In this document: positions 26,762 through 35,115 of the stretch, in pieces
Numbering within the stretch: position 1 is the first letter of the stretch
How the letters are laid out: each line of letters starts with the position of its first letter
Assembly: GCA_963744735.1 (NCBI GenBank)
Contig: CAVUVH010000019.1
Coordinates: 1 to 64,000, forward strand
Reading direction: 5' to 3'
DNA from: RPQJ01 sp963744735
GTDB taxonomy: Bacteria; Pseudomonadota; Gammaproteobacteria; Steroidobacterales; Steroidobacteraceae
DNA length: 64,000 nucleotides
Notes under the pieces: model-generated
Seen by the model: the letters and a program-made list of their open reading frames with translations, nothing else
The model's database searches: none
Told to the model about the DNA's origin: nothing
Position numbers and translations under genes: made by a program

Positions 26762-27466
26762 ATGACGTTCCAGATCGCTAAAGCGCGGAGGCTCATGGCG
26801 ACAATGTCGCTTGCCTTCGCGATCATGCTCGCGGGCCCGGTTGGAACGGTCGTTGCTCAGGTGACCGTACTCTTGCCGACGGATGGCGATATCAAGGCCA
26901 CGTTGGCGTTGCCTGGCGACATACAGCGCGGCAAGGAGGCGTATGCCGAGTGTCAGACCTGCCACCGCAAGGATGGCTCGGGGCGCGCGAAATTCGATAT
27001 ACCGCGGCTGTCCGGGCAGCATGCCTCGGTGTTAATCAAACAGCTGATGGACATCCGCAGTGGTCTCCGCGTGAACCCGGAGATGAAGGACTACATGTTC
27101 GATTCCGATCTGACGCTGCAAGATTTTGCCGACATGGCGGCCTATCTTCAGTCTCTCCCGGTCGTGGGCAACATCGCGCAGGGTCCACCTGAGTTGGTGC
27201 CGCGCGGCCAGGCGGTGTACGCCAGTGATTGTGCAGGGTGCCATGGCGAGCACGGCGAAGGCCGCGCGGAGCTTTTTTATCCCATGCTTGCGTCGCAGCA
27301 CTACGGCTACCTGTTGCGCGAGCTCGACCTCATCCTCACCGGCGAGCGTGGCAACTCCAACCCAGCGATGCCTCCGATCCTCAGCAAGCTCTCGGCAGAC
27401 GACAAGCGAGCCGTCGCCGCGTATTTGGCGCAACTGCCGGCGTCTGGCAAGACCGTGACACCCTAG
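26762..27466 (+). CDS. Diheme cytochrome c (c4-like), periplasmic
   Basis: The 234-residue protein starts at ATG 26762 (GGGGAG upstream), with a signal peptide ending near VVA-QVT. There are two CxxCH haem sites: C64-Q-T-C-H68 and C157-A-G-C-H161. The axial Met candidates are in the two domains (EMKDYMFD and NPAMPPIL). Two similar class I domains in tandem match cytochrome c4-type electron carriers that link respiratory complexes to terminal oxidases or periplasmic dehydrogenases. An upstream in-frame ATG at about 26732 would give a longer, less typical leader. Confidence 0.9.
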   Translation: MTFQIAKARRLMATMSLAFAIMLAGPVGTVVAQVTVLLPTDGDIKATLALPGDIQRGKEAYAECQTCHRKDGSGRAKFDIPRLSGQHASVLIKQLMDIRSGLRVNPEMKDYMFDSDLTLQDFADMAAYLQSLPVVGNIAQGPPELVPRGQAVYASDCAGCHGEHGEGRAELFYPMLASQHYGYLLRELDLILTGERGNSNPAMPPILSKLSADDKRAVAAYLAQLPASGKTVTP

Positions 27467-27710
27467 TCCCCCAGATCGGGACTAAAGCTTGTCCGTCATT
27501 CGACAGGTTCTCCCCAGAGGGAGGGGCCGGGGCTTCGTCACTTGAGGCCATGAAAAATCGGCTCCCGGTTCGGTCCCCGCTCGGTCGCGATGGGCGCAAC
27601 TCGTTGACCCCCACGCGCCCCGCGCCGGGGTTCGGTCGGCCGGCGTCATCTATAGTTTGCGTCCGGAATCGCCAAGAGCGGCTATTGGAGCCATATAGCC
27701 GATCCTATTT

Positions 27711-27871
27711 GTGAACAGGCGTTGAAATTTGACCAGGATATGGGTCCAACGGGCGTCGAGGACTGACCAGGGTTCGAGAGACACTTCTCGATGAGAATCG
27801 ACAGCTTGTCTCACTTTCGCATGGTCAACATTAGGCGTCGGACGCTGGTCAAACTTCGACGCCGGTCAACA
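27711..27871. repeat. Nested palindromic repeat A, copy 5
   Basis: This is a full copy that directly abuts a solo IS6 left end at its right edge. Confidence 0.85.
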
Positions 27872-28002
27872 AGGCGGCCATACGGATGACGTCCGGCGGA
27901 AACCCGTGGCGCTTGAAGGAGACCGGCTGCATGCGCATTCCTCGGTCGGTCGGGCGATTCTGCCCTGAAACGGAGAATGCTTGGAGTTAAGCTGACAGCA
28001 CC
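27872..28002 (-). mobile_element. Solo left end of a copy-4-type IS6 element
   Basis: This is the reverse complement of the left end of the IS at 31647: the terminal repeat GGTGCTGTCAGC at 28002, then the leader and the first transposase codons (QPVSFKRHGFPPDVI). It breaks off exactly at repeat A copy 5. Confidence 0.8.
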
Positions 28003-28043
28003 TCCGAAGCTATCGTCAGCCATCATGGCGTGTCGTTTTTCAG

Positions 28044-28808
28044 CTAACCGTCAAGTCTGGCATCAATACGATGCTTGAGCTTGACGCAGTCGGCGCGGAA
28101 TTTTCGAAGGATTCCGATATGCAGGTATGCCGAATCCACCCAGAAGGCGAGTTCGATCTGCAGGCTTGGATCGTCGGTGTAGCGGCGCAAGACCTCGCGT
28201 GAAGTTGCTTCATCGACCGGCGCAGCGCATGGCTTGGTGGTTACGGCGACTACATCGAAGCACTCGCTCGAGATATAGCGGGTGATGCGGAAAGGCGTGA
28301 GGCCCCGCACGTGTCCGCGGTATAGCGGATTGAGTTTCAGGATGTAGTCAGCGCGGGCCAGCGTGCCGCTGACGTAGTACTCGGTGAGTGCCGCGCGCAG
28401 GCCGATATCGCGCACCAGTCCCAACTCACCGTCCGAACGCATCTCCTGATAAGTAGTATCGACCGGCGAGTAAGGCTGGATTCGGCTGGCTTGGAAGAAC
28501 GCCAGAACGGTCTGCCATGCAGAACCACTAGCAAGCGTGCCTTCTTCGACCCAGCTCAACGCCGCTTCACCATACGCCAAGGAACGCCCGACATACTCCA
28601 GACTCTTGTCGATTGACGCCAGTTCATTTTCGAGGTCGTTTGATATTCGCTCAAGAAAGCCTTGTGCGCGCTGCGCTTCCAGTCGCGCCTCATTCCAATT
28701 GGCCACCTGAATACCGATAAACACACCCACTACCACGATCACAAGATCAATCCAGATTGCAGTCCATTCCTGCTTTTTCACATGCTGAATAACGCGACGA
28801 AGAATCAT
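28044..28808 (-). CDS. DUF6090-family membrane protein
   Basis: The 254-residue protein starts MILRRVIQHVKKQEWTAIWI then DLVIVVVGVFIGIQVANWNE, the hallmark N-terminus with one membrane segment. The remaining 200 residues are predicted to be an alpha-helical soluble domain (LERISNDLENELASIDKSLE). Two truncated relatives lie at 19835-20535. Function is unknown. Confidence 0.8.
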   Translation of the reverse strand: MILRRVIQHVKKQEWTAIWIDLVIVVVGVFIGIQVANWNEARLEAQRAQGFLERISNDLENELASIDKSLEYVGRSLAYGEAALSWVEEGTLASGSAWQTVLAFFQASRIQPYSPVDTTYQEMRSDGELGLVRDIGLRAALTEYYVSGTLARADYILKLNPLYRGHVRGLTPFRITRYISSECFDVVAVTTKPCAAPVDEATSREVLRRYTDDPSLQIELAFWVDSAYLHIGILRKFRADCVKLKHRIDARLDG

Positions 28809-28868
28809 TCTTTGCTTTCCTTGTCCAGATGGGCCGCTATGCGGCCATGCAGAGCCAGTGTCTCCGCT

Positions 28869-29681
28869 GGAGCTGTCAGTCTAATGGGAGGTGGTCTCTG
28901 GTATAGCCGGATTTCGGTTTCAGGCGACCGCCATGGCGCGACTTTCCTTCAAGCGTCACCGCTTTCCAGCCGACGTGATCCGCCACGCCGTCTGGCTCGA
29001 CTTTCGCCTCACCTTGGGCTTCCGCGACGTCGAAGAGTTGCTGGCTCACCGCGGGATCAGCGTCAGCTACGAGACCTTGCGCTGCTGGACGATAAAATTC
29101 GGTCCGCAGATCGCCGCCAGGCTGAGGCATCGCAGGGCTGCGCCCTCGCCGCGGTGGCATCTCGACGAGATGGTCTGCAAAATCAACGGCGAGCGTGCGT
29201 ATCTGTGCCGCGCCGTCGATGATGAAGGCGAGGTGCTCGATCTCGTCGTGCAGAAACGCCGCGATACTGGCGCTGGGCTGAAGCTGCTGCAGCGATTTCT
29301 CGGCAACCAACACATGGAGCCGGAGAGCATCGTCACTGATGGCCTGGCTTCGTACGGCTCCGCACTGAAGTTACTCCGCTTGCGGGATGGTCATCGACCA
29401 GGCCGACTTCGCAAGAACAACCGCGCTGATAAGTCGCATCTCCCGATCAGGCGGCGAGAACCCAAGATGCCGGGGTTCAAGTCCCTGCCATCCGCTCAGC
29501 GCATTCTCACAACTCACGCCGCGATCTACAACGCATTCGGCTTTCAGCGGCATTTGATCAGCCGTCCGACGCTGAGACTGTTCCGAACACGGGCACACTG
29601 CGTCTGGAATCAGGCAGCTGCATGAGCGCGGCCACGCACCTTGCACCGGACCTGACCGCGGCAGGTTTAGTTGTCTGTCCC
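28869..29681 (+). mobile_element. IS6-family insertion sequence, copy 3 (813 bp)
   Basis: It has the same length and ends as copy 1 (GGAGCTGTCAGTCTAATGGG ... TTTAGTTGTCTGTCC). It lies 60 bp upstream of the DUF6090 gene start, in the opposite orientation to that gene. Confidence 0.85.
28933..29625 (+). CDS. IS6-family transposase with altered catalytic Glu
   Basis: The 230-residue protein is nearly the same as copy 1. Asp residues in WHLDEM and VTDGLASYG are kept, but the third triad residue is Asp rather than Glu: NNRADKSH against NNRAENSH (codon GAT for GAA). A DDD enzyme is expected to be poorly active or inactive. The helix-turn-helix and C-terminus are intact, so it could still bind the ends. 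Confidence 0.88.
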   Translation: MARLSFKRHRFPADVIRHAVWLDFRLTLGFRDVEELLAHRGISVSYETLRCWTIKFGPQIAARLRHRRAAPSPRWHLDEMVCKINGERAYLCRAVDDEGEVLDLVVQKRRDTGAGLKLLQRFLGNQHMEPESIVTDGLASYGSALKLLRLRDGHRPGRLRKNNRADKSHLPIRRREPKMPGFKSLPSAQRILTTHAAIYNAFGFQRHLISRPTLRLFRTRAHCVWNQAAA

Positions 29682-29830
29682 TTGGCGTTCATCAAGGCGT
29701 AGATTCGGCCAAGTCGGGTGAGCGGCAGACGCTTTGATACCCTGCCGCCCATGAAAGAACTCCTCGCTTTCGTTATTTCCGTCTCGGCGGCCCTCGCGGC
29801 CGTGACCTGCGGACTATCGATAAGCGCTCA

Positions 29831-29917
29831 CGGAACGCGGAAGAGCGGATTGCCTATGCCCTGCGTCAGGCAAACACGGGTCGGCGGGTGCGACAATCAC
29901 TACGGCAGTTCGCTTAA
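29831..29917 (+). pseudogene. Possible IS3-family OrfA fragment
   Basis: The frame RNAEERIAYALRQANTGRRV resembles the N-terminal part of IS3-family OrfA (EEQIAFALRQAETGTPVxEV). Only about 28 codons remain before a TAA that overlaps the end of the peptidase gene. Repeat B wording (GACCTGCGGACTATCG) precedes it. Confidence 0.3.
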
Positions 29918-31576
29918 GGCCTCTCGCTCCTTGGCGCGCTGGCGCTTCCTGGCTTTTTCCTGCTCTTGCTGCTGTTCCAGCTCGCTCGGTGCCGTCGGCA
30001 TAGGTTTGCGCGGCACGCGGCTCTCCGCCATTGCCGCTTCGTAGGCGAACGTTGCCATTACGACAGCGGCTTGCCGCATGTCATCCGGTAGCACGTGATC
30101 GAACGAGTCGACATGGGTGTGGTGCAGCCGCGGCCTGTAATCGAGCGGGTCCTGCACAAACTGGAAGCCGGGCAGGCCCACGTCGTCGAACGACTCGTGA
30201 TCGGTGCCGCCGGTGGCGTTGGCGTTGATGGTGCCTTCGCTCAAGTCCGACAGTGGGCTGAACCATTCGCTGAACAGCGATTTTACCGCGACATTGCCTT
30301 CAGTGTAGATGCCGCGGAACTTGCCGCTGCCGTTGTCCATGTTGAAGTAGGCCGAGAAGCGGTCGTAATCCGGCTTCCTGGAGATTGGCCAGCCCGGCGA
30401 GTTCCAGTACCACGGCGTCAGGTCGCGCTCGGCCGGATCGGTCGGCTTCGGTCGCGTCGCCAGGTGTTGTTCCACGTAGGCACGCGAACCGTACAAACCT
30501 TGTTCTTCACCAGACCAGAGGCCGATGCGGATGGTCCGCTTGGGCTTGATATCCAGTTTCCTCAGAATGCGCATCGCTTCCATCGTGACCGCGACGCCGG
30601 CGGCGTTGTCGACGCCGCCACTGCTGGCATGCCAGGAATCGAGGTGGGCGCCGATCATGACGATTTCCGGGTTCTTGTCGGTGCCGGGAATCTCGGCGAT
30701 GGTGTTGTAGGACTTGCTGTCTTCATCGTAGAAGCGTGCGTCGATGTCCAGCGCGATGCGCGGGGTTTCACCCTGTTCGATCAGGCGCTGCAGCAATTGG
30801 TAATGCTCGGATGACAGGATCAGCGCCGGCACCGGAAAAGTCTTGCCGGCGCGTTGATCGTGACCGAACACGCGGATCAGGCCGCCATCGCGGCTGCTGC
30901 GATAGAGCGCGGCTTTGGCGTTTTCCTGCTTCAGGAAGGCGCCGACCGCTTCCCGGAACGCGAGCCGCTTGCGGTTCTGGGCAATCGAATCGGGGGCGCC
31001 GTGGGCGTTGCTGGCCGGATGTTTCAGATCCAGGCCTTTCATCTTGCCGAGGTCATCGCTGCTGTAGCGTTTGAAAATCTCCGAGTTCGGTTCGCCGATG
31101 TCTTCCGGCTCGCTCAGCAGTACGATTTTGCCGGCGATCTTGCCGCGGTATTTTTCCAGCTCGGCTTCGGTCACGGCATCGACAAAGACGACGTCGCCTT
31201 CGATAACGCCATTGCTGCCCGGCGTCCACGCCACCGGCAGGCCCATCAGCGGCGCCTTGCGCGGGTGCAGCAACTGGGCATGGGCGCTGTCGTAGCTCCA
31301 GCCACGGCCAAATTCGAATCCTTCCAGATGCACATTCGACAGCTCCCAGGCTTTCAGCTGCTCGACGGTCCAGGCGCTCGCCTGTTGCATCTCGGGTGAG
31401 CCGGTAAGGCGCGGGCCGATGTCGTCGGTCAGGTGCTGCAGCGTGGTCATGACCTGCGAGTGGTACAGGCCTTCATTGCGAATGCGGTTGATGGTTTCCA
31501 GATCAGACTTTGCAAAAGCGGAGGTCGTGAAGGCCGTACCGAGCAGGGCAACCAGCAGCAAAGGGCGTCGAGTCAC
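29900..31576 (-). CDS. M28-family zinc carboxy/aminopeptidase (2)
   Basis: The 558-residue protein uses GTG 31576 (CGGAGA upstream) followed by a signal peptide (TRRPLLLVALLGTAFTTSAF). Metal and catalytic residues are H311 (IGAHLDSWH), D323 (GGVDNAAG), E357/E358 (SGEEQG), D414 (NMDNGSG) and a late His near the end (HHTHVDSFDH). A protease-associated domain lies at about residues 100-270. It is related to glutamate-carboxypeptidase/plasma-type M28 enzymes. The C-terminal 30 residues are a charged Glu/Arg/Lys helix. It is only distantly similar to the M28 enzyme at 12242. Likely a periplasmic peptide-degrading enzyme. Confidence 0.9.
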   Translation of the reverse strand: MTRRPLLLVALLGTAFTTSAFAKSDLETINRIRNEGLYHSQVMTTLQHLTDDIGPRLTGSPEMQQASAWTVEQLKAWELSNVHLEGFEFGRGWSYDSAHAQLLHPRKAPLMGLPVAWTPGSNGVIEGDVVFVDAVTEAELEKYRGKIAGKIVLLSEPEDIGEPNSEIFKRYSSDDLGKMKGLDLKHPASNAHGAPDSIAQNRKRLAFREAVGAFLKQENAKAALYRSSRDGGLIRVFGHDQRAGKTFPVPALILSSEHYQLLQRLIEQGETPRIALDIDARFYDEDSKSYNTIAEIPGTDKNPEIVMIGAHLDSWHASSGGVDNAAGVAVTMEAMRILRKLDIKPKRTIRIGLWSGEEQGLYGSRAYVEQHLATRPKPTDPAERDLTPWYWNSPGWPISRKPDYDRFSAYFNMDNGSGKFRGIYTEGNVAVKSLFSEWFSPLSDLSEGTINANATGGTDHESFDDVGLPGFQFVQDPLDYRPRLHHTHVDSFDHVLPDDMRQAAVVMATFAYEAAMAESRVPRKPMPTAPSELEQQQEQEKARKRQRAKEREALSELP

Positions 31577-31646
31577 GATCAATCTCCGGTAGGCGCAAAT
31601 TAGGGCTGCCGGAGCATAAGGGATAGGCATTCCGAACGCTCGCTTC

Positions 31647-32469
31647 GGTGCTGTCAGCTTAACTCCAAGCATTCTCCGCTTCGGGGCAGAATTGCCCGCC
31701 CGACTGAGGAATGCGCATGCAACCCGTCTCCTTCAAGCGCCACGGGTTTCCGCCGGACGTCATCCGGCTGGCCGTTTGGCTCTACTTCCGGTTCACCCTC
31801 AGCTTCCGCGATTTAGAGGAGATGCTGGCGCAGCGCGGCATCGAGGCCAGCTACGAGACGGTCCGCTGCTGGACCCAGAAATTCGGCCGGGCCTTCGCAC
31901 GGAACCTGCGACGATCCAGACCCAAGCCGACCGGTCGCGGGCACCTGGATGAGATGGTCGTGAAGATCCGTGGTGAGCGTATGTGGCAGTGGCGCGCGGT
32001 CGACGACGAGGGCGAGGTTCTGGACATGCTCGTTCAGAAGGGTTGCCATACCGGTGCCGCCTTGCGATTGCTGCGTAAGTTGCTGAAGCGAAATGGCATT
32101 CATCCCGAGAGCTTCACAACCGACAAACTCGCTTCCTACCGAGCCGCATTCCGGGAACTGCACTGTGGCGATCGACACGAATCAGGACGGATGCCCGACA
32201 ACAATCGGGCGGAGAACTCGCATCTGGTCATTCGGCGACGGGAGCGCAAACAACAGAGGTTCAAATCGCAACGTTCAGCGCAAAGGTTCCTCGCGACTCA
32301 CGCTGCCGTCTACAACAACTTCAATGTTCAAAGACACCTGATCCACCGACCGACCCTGCGCCTCTTTCGAGCCGAAGCCGATCGCACGTGGGCAACGGCG
32401 ACCGCGGCTGCTTGAGCGATTGCTCACCCCCCTATCATTGCGCCTTTGGCGGCTTAACCTGACAACACC
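31647..32469 (+). mobile_element. IS6-family insertion sequence, copy 4 (second subtype, 823 bp)
   Basis: The terminal inverted repeats are clear: GGTGCTGTCAGCTTAA at 31647-31662 against GGTGTTGTCAGGTTAA (reverse strand, 32454-32469), 14 of 16 matching. No 8-bp target duplication is visible. Solo ends of this subtype lie at 11594-11708 and 27872-28002. Confidence 0.9.
31711..32415 (+). CDS. IS6-family transposase, apparently intact (second subtype)
   Basis: The 234-residue protein (MRMQPVSFKRHGFPPDVIRL) has a complete triad: Asp in GHLDEMV, Asp in TTDKLASY and Glu in NNRAENSH. The C-terminal FNVQRHLIHRPTLRLFRAEA is typical of the IS6 family. It differs clearly from the copies at 6983 and 28933, so two IS6 subtypes coexist. 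Confidence 0.92.
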   Translation: MRMQPVSFKRHGFPPDVIRLAVWLYFRFTLSFRDLEEMLAQRGIEASYETVRCWTQKFGRAFARNLRRSRPKPTGRGHLDEMVVKIRGERMWQWRAVDDEGEVLDMLVQKGCHTGAALRLLRKLLKRNGIHPESFTTDKLASYRAAFRELHCGDRHESGRMPDNNRAENSHLVIRRRERKQQRFKSQRSAQRFLATHAAVYNNFNVQRHLIHRPTLRLFRAEADRTWATATAAA

Positions 32470-32508
32470 TGCAGAGCGCATGACCTCATCGCGCTGTCAA
32501 TGCTACGC

Positions 32509-32544
32509 AAAAGAAAACGCCAGCCCACTTTCGAGGGTTGGCGT
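32509..32544 (-). terminator. Rho-independent terminator of the gene at 32625
   Basis: On the minus strand GCCAACCC / GGGCTGGC forms a stem, followed by GTTTTCTTTT, about 80 bp after the stop codon. Confidence 0.8.
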
Positions 32545-32624
32545 CAGTTCCGGCAGCGGCGCTGGCCGCCGCGTCCTGCGTCGCGAGCGAACCAGGTCGC
32601 TGGCGGCGCAGCAGGCCTTCGTCC

Positions 32625-33128
32625 TTACTTCAAGGTGTTCGGCGTCTCCGTCACGATCGGGATCGACGCTGCCGCGGCTACGTCGAGCAGCGCCTGGATC
32701 TTGTTCTCGACCTGCACGAACTGGACGACCTTGGTTTCGGGCAGCTTCCTGTCGAGCTTGCGCGAGTACTTCTCCAGCAGATCCAGGCGGTCATGGCGGA
32801 GCTTGAAGAACTCCTTCTGGATCGCCTTGGATTCTTCATCCGTCATGCCGCCGTAGTCGGCAACGAACAGCCGGTTCATCAGGTTGGTGCCGGTCGTGTA
32901 GAGCGTCTTCATCTCGGCCTGGTACGCATCATAGATCGGCGTGAACTCGGCGAGTTGGTCCGGCGTAAGCGCCAGAGTGTTCAGCATGATCGCGCGCTTG
33001 TCGGCCTGCAGCTCCTTGATGAGTTCCTGCGTGTTGGCCAACTCTTTGGCGCCGACCGACTGCGCGAACGTCATCGGGGTCGTGCCGAGAGCGACGACGC
33101 CGGCGACGGCGATCAATATTTTCTTCAT
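32625..33128 (-). CDS. Small periplasmic Spy-like protein
   Basis: The 167-residue protein has a signal peptide (MKKILIAVAGVVALGTTPMT, cut near FAQ). The mature part is mostly helical, with the pattern LALTPDQLAEFTPIYDAYQA, and resembles Spy/CpxP-like LTxxQ proteins in layout. The exact family is not certain. It is transcribed alone, with its own terminator. Confidence 0.7.
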   Translation of the reverse strand: MKKILIAVAGVVALGTTPMTFAQSVGAKELANTQELIKELQADKRAIMLNTLALTPDQLAEFTPIYDAYQAEMKTLYTTGTNLMNRLFVADYGGMTDEESKAIQKEFFKLRHDRLDLLEKYSRKLDRKLPETKVVQFVQVENKIQALLDVAAAASIPIVTETPNTLK

Positions 33129-33341
33129 TTAACGTACCTTCGTGGGTGGACAAACGGGATTTGGGATCAACGGATTCAGCGCACGGCCGGGACGATTGAA
33201 CAGAGGCTGCGTCGCTGCTGTCTTGGAATCACGATTCGAGCCGGGCATGACGCAGTGCCTTGTCCGGCATCAGGGCTGCAATTTTCGTCGCGCATTATAG
33301 GCTTTCGCGAGCAGCGCGTGGGCGAACGGATTGGTGGCTGT

Positions 33342-34169
33342 TCACTTGAAGAAAACCGACACCCCAAGGCCGGCGGCCAGGTCCGTGCTGCTGCGCGTCA
33401 GACCAACGAGCCCGTACGCGTCCAGTTGCACCACCGGGGTGACCATCCACGTCAAACCGCCACCCGCCACGGCATTGTCCGTCTGGTCCTGCGCGCTCCC
33501 GAACTGGTAACCCGCTTCGATGAAAGCGCCGACGGAATCCGCCAACGCGATGCCCCAGCTTGGCGACACTGTCCACGTCGATTGGCCTTCGAGCAGATCG
33601 ACGTTTGCGTACAAGGCGAGAGACTGCTGCTCACCCAGCGACCACCCGACGGTCGCACCGAGTGAGTACTGCTCGGATTCCAGACCGATGTCTCTCGCCG
33701 CCGTCGGCACGGACACGACGCCGAGGAGCGCCATGTCGAAAATCTCCTCGCCCGAGGTCAGGCCGACCTTCACCGCCAGGCTCAGGTCGCCCGCGCCTGC
33801 CGCGGTGAAGGCCTGGCCCGAGCCCTCGGTGTCGATCTGCTCATGCAAGGGAGCGGCTAGCTGCAGTTCCCACCTGCTCGAGACGCCATAGCGCCAGCGC
33901 GTGCTCGCGGAATAGGCGCGCTGTGTCACGCCATCGGCGCGGTCGCGCTGGAAGTCGGGAAGGCCCTGCTCCCACACGAACGAATTTGCCGGCAATGTCG
34001 TCGGCGAGAACGCGATGCCAGGTCGGTCGAATGCGGGCGTGTCGGCCAGTGCCGGGGCGGTGACAGCCGCGCAGGCTGCGGCCAGCGCTACACCGCTACG
34101 GCGTGAACGGGCGCTGAGGTTTGACCAGAATCCTGACTTAACAGGCGTCGAATTCTGACCAGAATTCAA
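33342..34169 (-). CDS. Outer-membrane channel-like protein (phenol MetA-deg/porin type) with repeat-derived N-terminus
   Basis: The 275-residue product has a barrel-like body with alternating strands (RWRYGVSSRWELQLAAPLHE, WSLGEQQSLALYANVDLLEG) and a terminal Phe-containing strand (LGVSVFFK), as in outer-membrane transporters annotated as phenol-degradation MetA-like. The hydrophobic core of the signal peptide (SGVALAAACAAVTAPALA) is present. The first 22 codons (MNSGQNSTPVKSGFWSNLSA, RS) are read from repeat A copy 6, so the original start was replaced. Whether the longer leader still works is unknown. Confidence 0.7.
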   Translation of the reverse strand: MNSGQNSTPVKSGFWSNLSARSRRSGVALAAACAAVTAPALADTPAFDRPGIAFSPTTLPANSFVWEQGLPDFQRDRADGVTQRAYSASTRWRYGVSSRWELQLAAPLHEQIDTEGSGQAFTAAGAGDLSLAVKVGLTSGEEIFDMALLGVVSVPTAARDIGLESEQYSLGATVGWSLGEQQSLALYANVDLLEGQSTWTVSPSWGIALADSVGAFIEAGYQFGSAQDQTDNAVAGGGLTWMVTPVVQLDAYGLVGLTRSSTDLAAGLGVSVFFK

Positions 34170-34262
34170 GCGACATTTCTCGATGAGGATCGTGAACTTG
34201 CCTCATTTTCGCATGGTCAGCATTGGACGCCGGGCGCTGGTCAATCCTCGACGCCCGTTGAG
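34103..34262. repeat. Nested palindromic repeat A, copy 6
   Basis: This is a full copy between the channel-like gene and barrel gene copy 2. Its right side continues into the duplicated block also found at 6091-6240. Confidence 0.85.
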
Positions 34263-34410
34263 ACTCTAAGTTGTTGCTTTAGTGGCACAAATGGGCACTA
34301 TCACTGATGCGGCAGCGCAGCAAAATGGCTACGCTACAAGTCCGGATTTGGTGACACGTCGCCCCCGCCCAGCCGTCGGCAAGGCCCGGCGATCCTCACA
34401 GGAGGTAGTT

Positions 34411-34998
34411 ATGCGCAAGTACATTCTCGCGTTGCTCGCGGCCACGTTGGCGTTCGCGCCCTTGCTCGCAAGAGCCGAAGGGCCCAGCTACTCGTTCGTG
34501 GAGGCTGGTTACATCGTGACCGACATCGACGATTTCGATGAAGAGTTCGACGGGTTCGGAATCCGTGGCTCGTTCGAATTCGTCGAAAACTGGTTCTTGT
34601 ATGCCGGCTATCTCGACCAGAGCGCCGAGATCTTCGGAGTCGACGTCGATGCCACAGGGTTTGACGTGGGCTTCGGTTACGCCTTTCCGCTGACAGATGC
34701 GATGGATCTGTACGGCAAGCTTGGCTACACGGAAGTCGAGATCGAAGCATCCGACGAGTCAGTCGACGACGACGGCTACGAGCTCAGCCTTGGGCTCCGT
34801 GCCAGCGTCATGGAACAGCTGGAGCTCGAAGGGGCGGTGAATTATGTCGACCTGTCCGACTCCGGCGACGACACCTCATTCGGTCTCGCGGCGCGCTGGT
34901 ACTTCATGCCGCAGTTCGCGCTTGGAATCGAAGGCGAGTTTGGCGACGATGCCAATTCCTACGGTGTGAGCGCCCGCTGGGAATTTGGGCGCCAGTAA
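34411..34998 (+). CDS. Outer-membrane beta-barrel protein, copy 2
   Basis: The 195-residue protein is nearly identical to the product at 6239-6826. Only scattered changes are seen (for example GIGGSFEF to GIRGSFEF, LYASYLDQ to LYAGYLDQ, and EAGFGDEA to EGEFGDDA). The AGGAGG site, about 170 bp of upstream sequence and repeat A are shared. A recent duplication of the whole block is the simplest reading. Function is unknown. Confidence 0.8.
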   Translation: MRKYILALLAATLAFAPLLARAEGPSYSFVEAGYIVTDIDDFDEEFDGFGIRGSFEFVENWFLYAGYLDQSAEIFGVDVDATGFDVGFGYAFPLTDAMDLYGKLGYTEVEIEASDESVDDDGYELSLGLRASVMEQLELEGAVNYVDLSDSGDDTSFGLAARWYFMPQFALGIEGEFGDDANSYGVSARWEFGRQ

Positions 34999-35020
34999 GT
35001 CTGACGTCCCGTTGAGCGCG

Positions 35021-35051
35021 GAAGCCCGGGCCTTGCGTCCGGGCTTCTTTT
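35021..35051 (+). terminator. Rho-independent terminator of barrel gene copy 2
   Basis: The same AAGCCCGG / CCGGGCTT hairpin as copy 1, followed by CTTTT. Confidence 0.85.
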
Positions 35052-35093
35052 AAGTTTGACCAGGCGCGGTCAATCCTCGACCCCGGTTTACAG
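35052..35093. repeat. Collapsed repeat A (outer arms only)
   Basis: AAGTTTGACCAGG is joined almost directly to GGTCAATCCTCGACCCCGGT. The two inner arms and the centre are missing. Confidence 0.65.
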
Positions 35094-35115
35094 TTCCTGG
35101 CCACCACTTCCAGGA

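Noticed and set aside
26464..27711. Possible CRISPR array or other spaced repeat around the cytochrome gene
   Set aside because: Only isolated repeat A arms are present; there is no regular spacing and no run of identical units.
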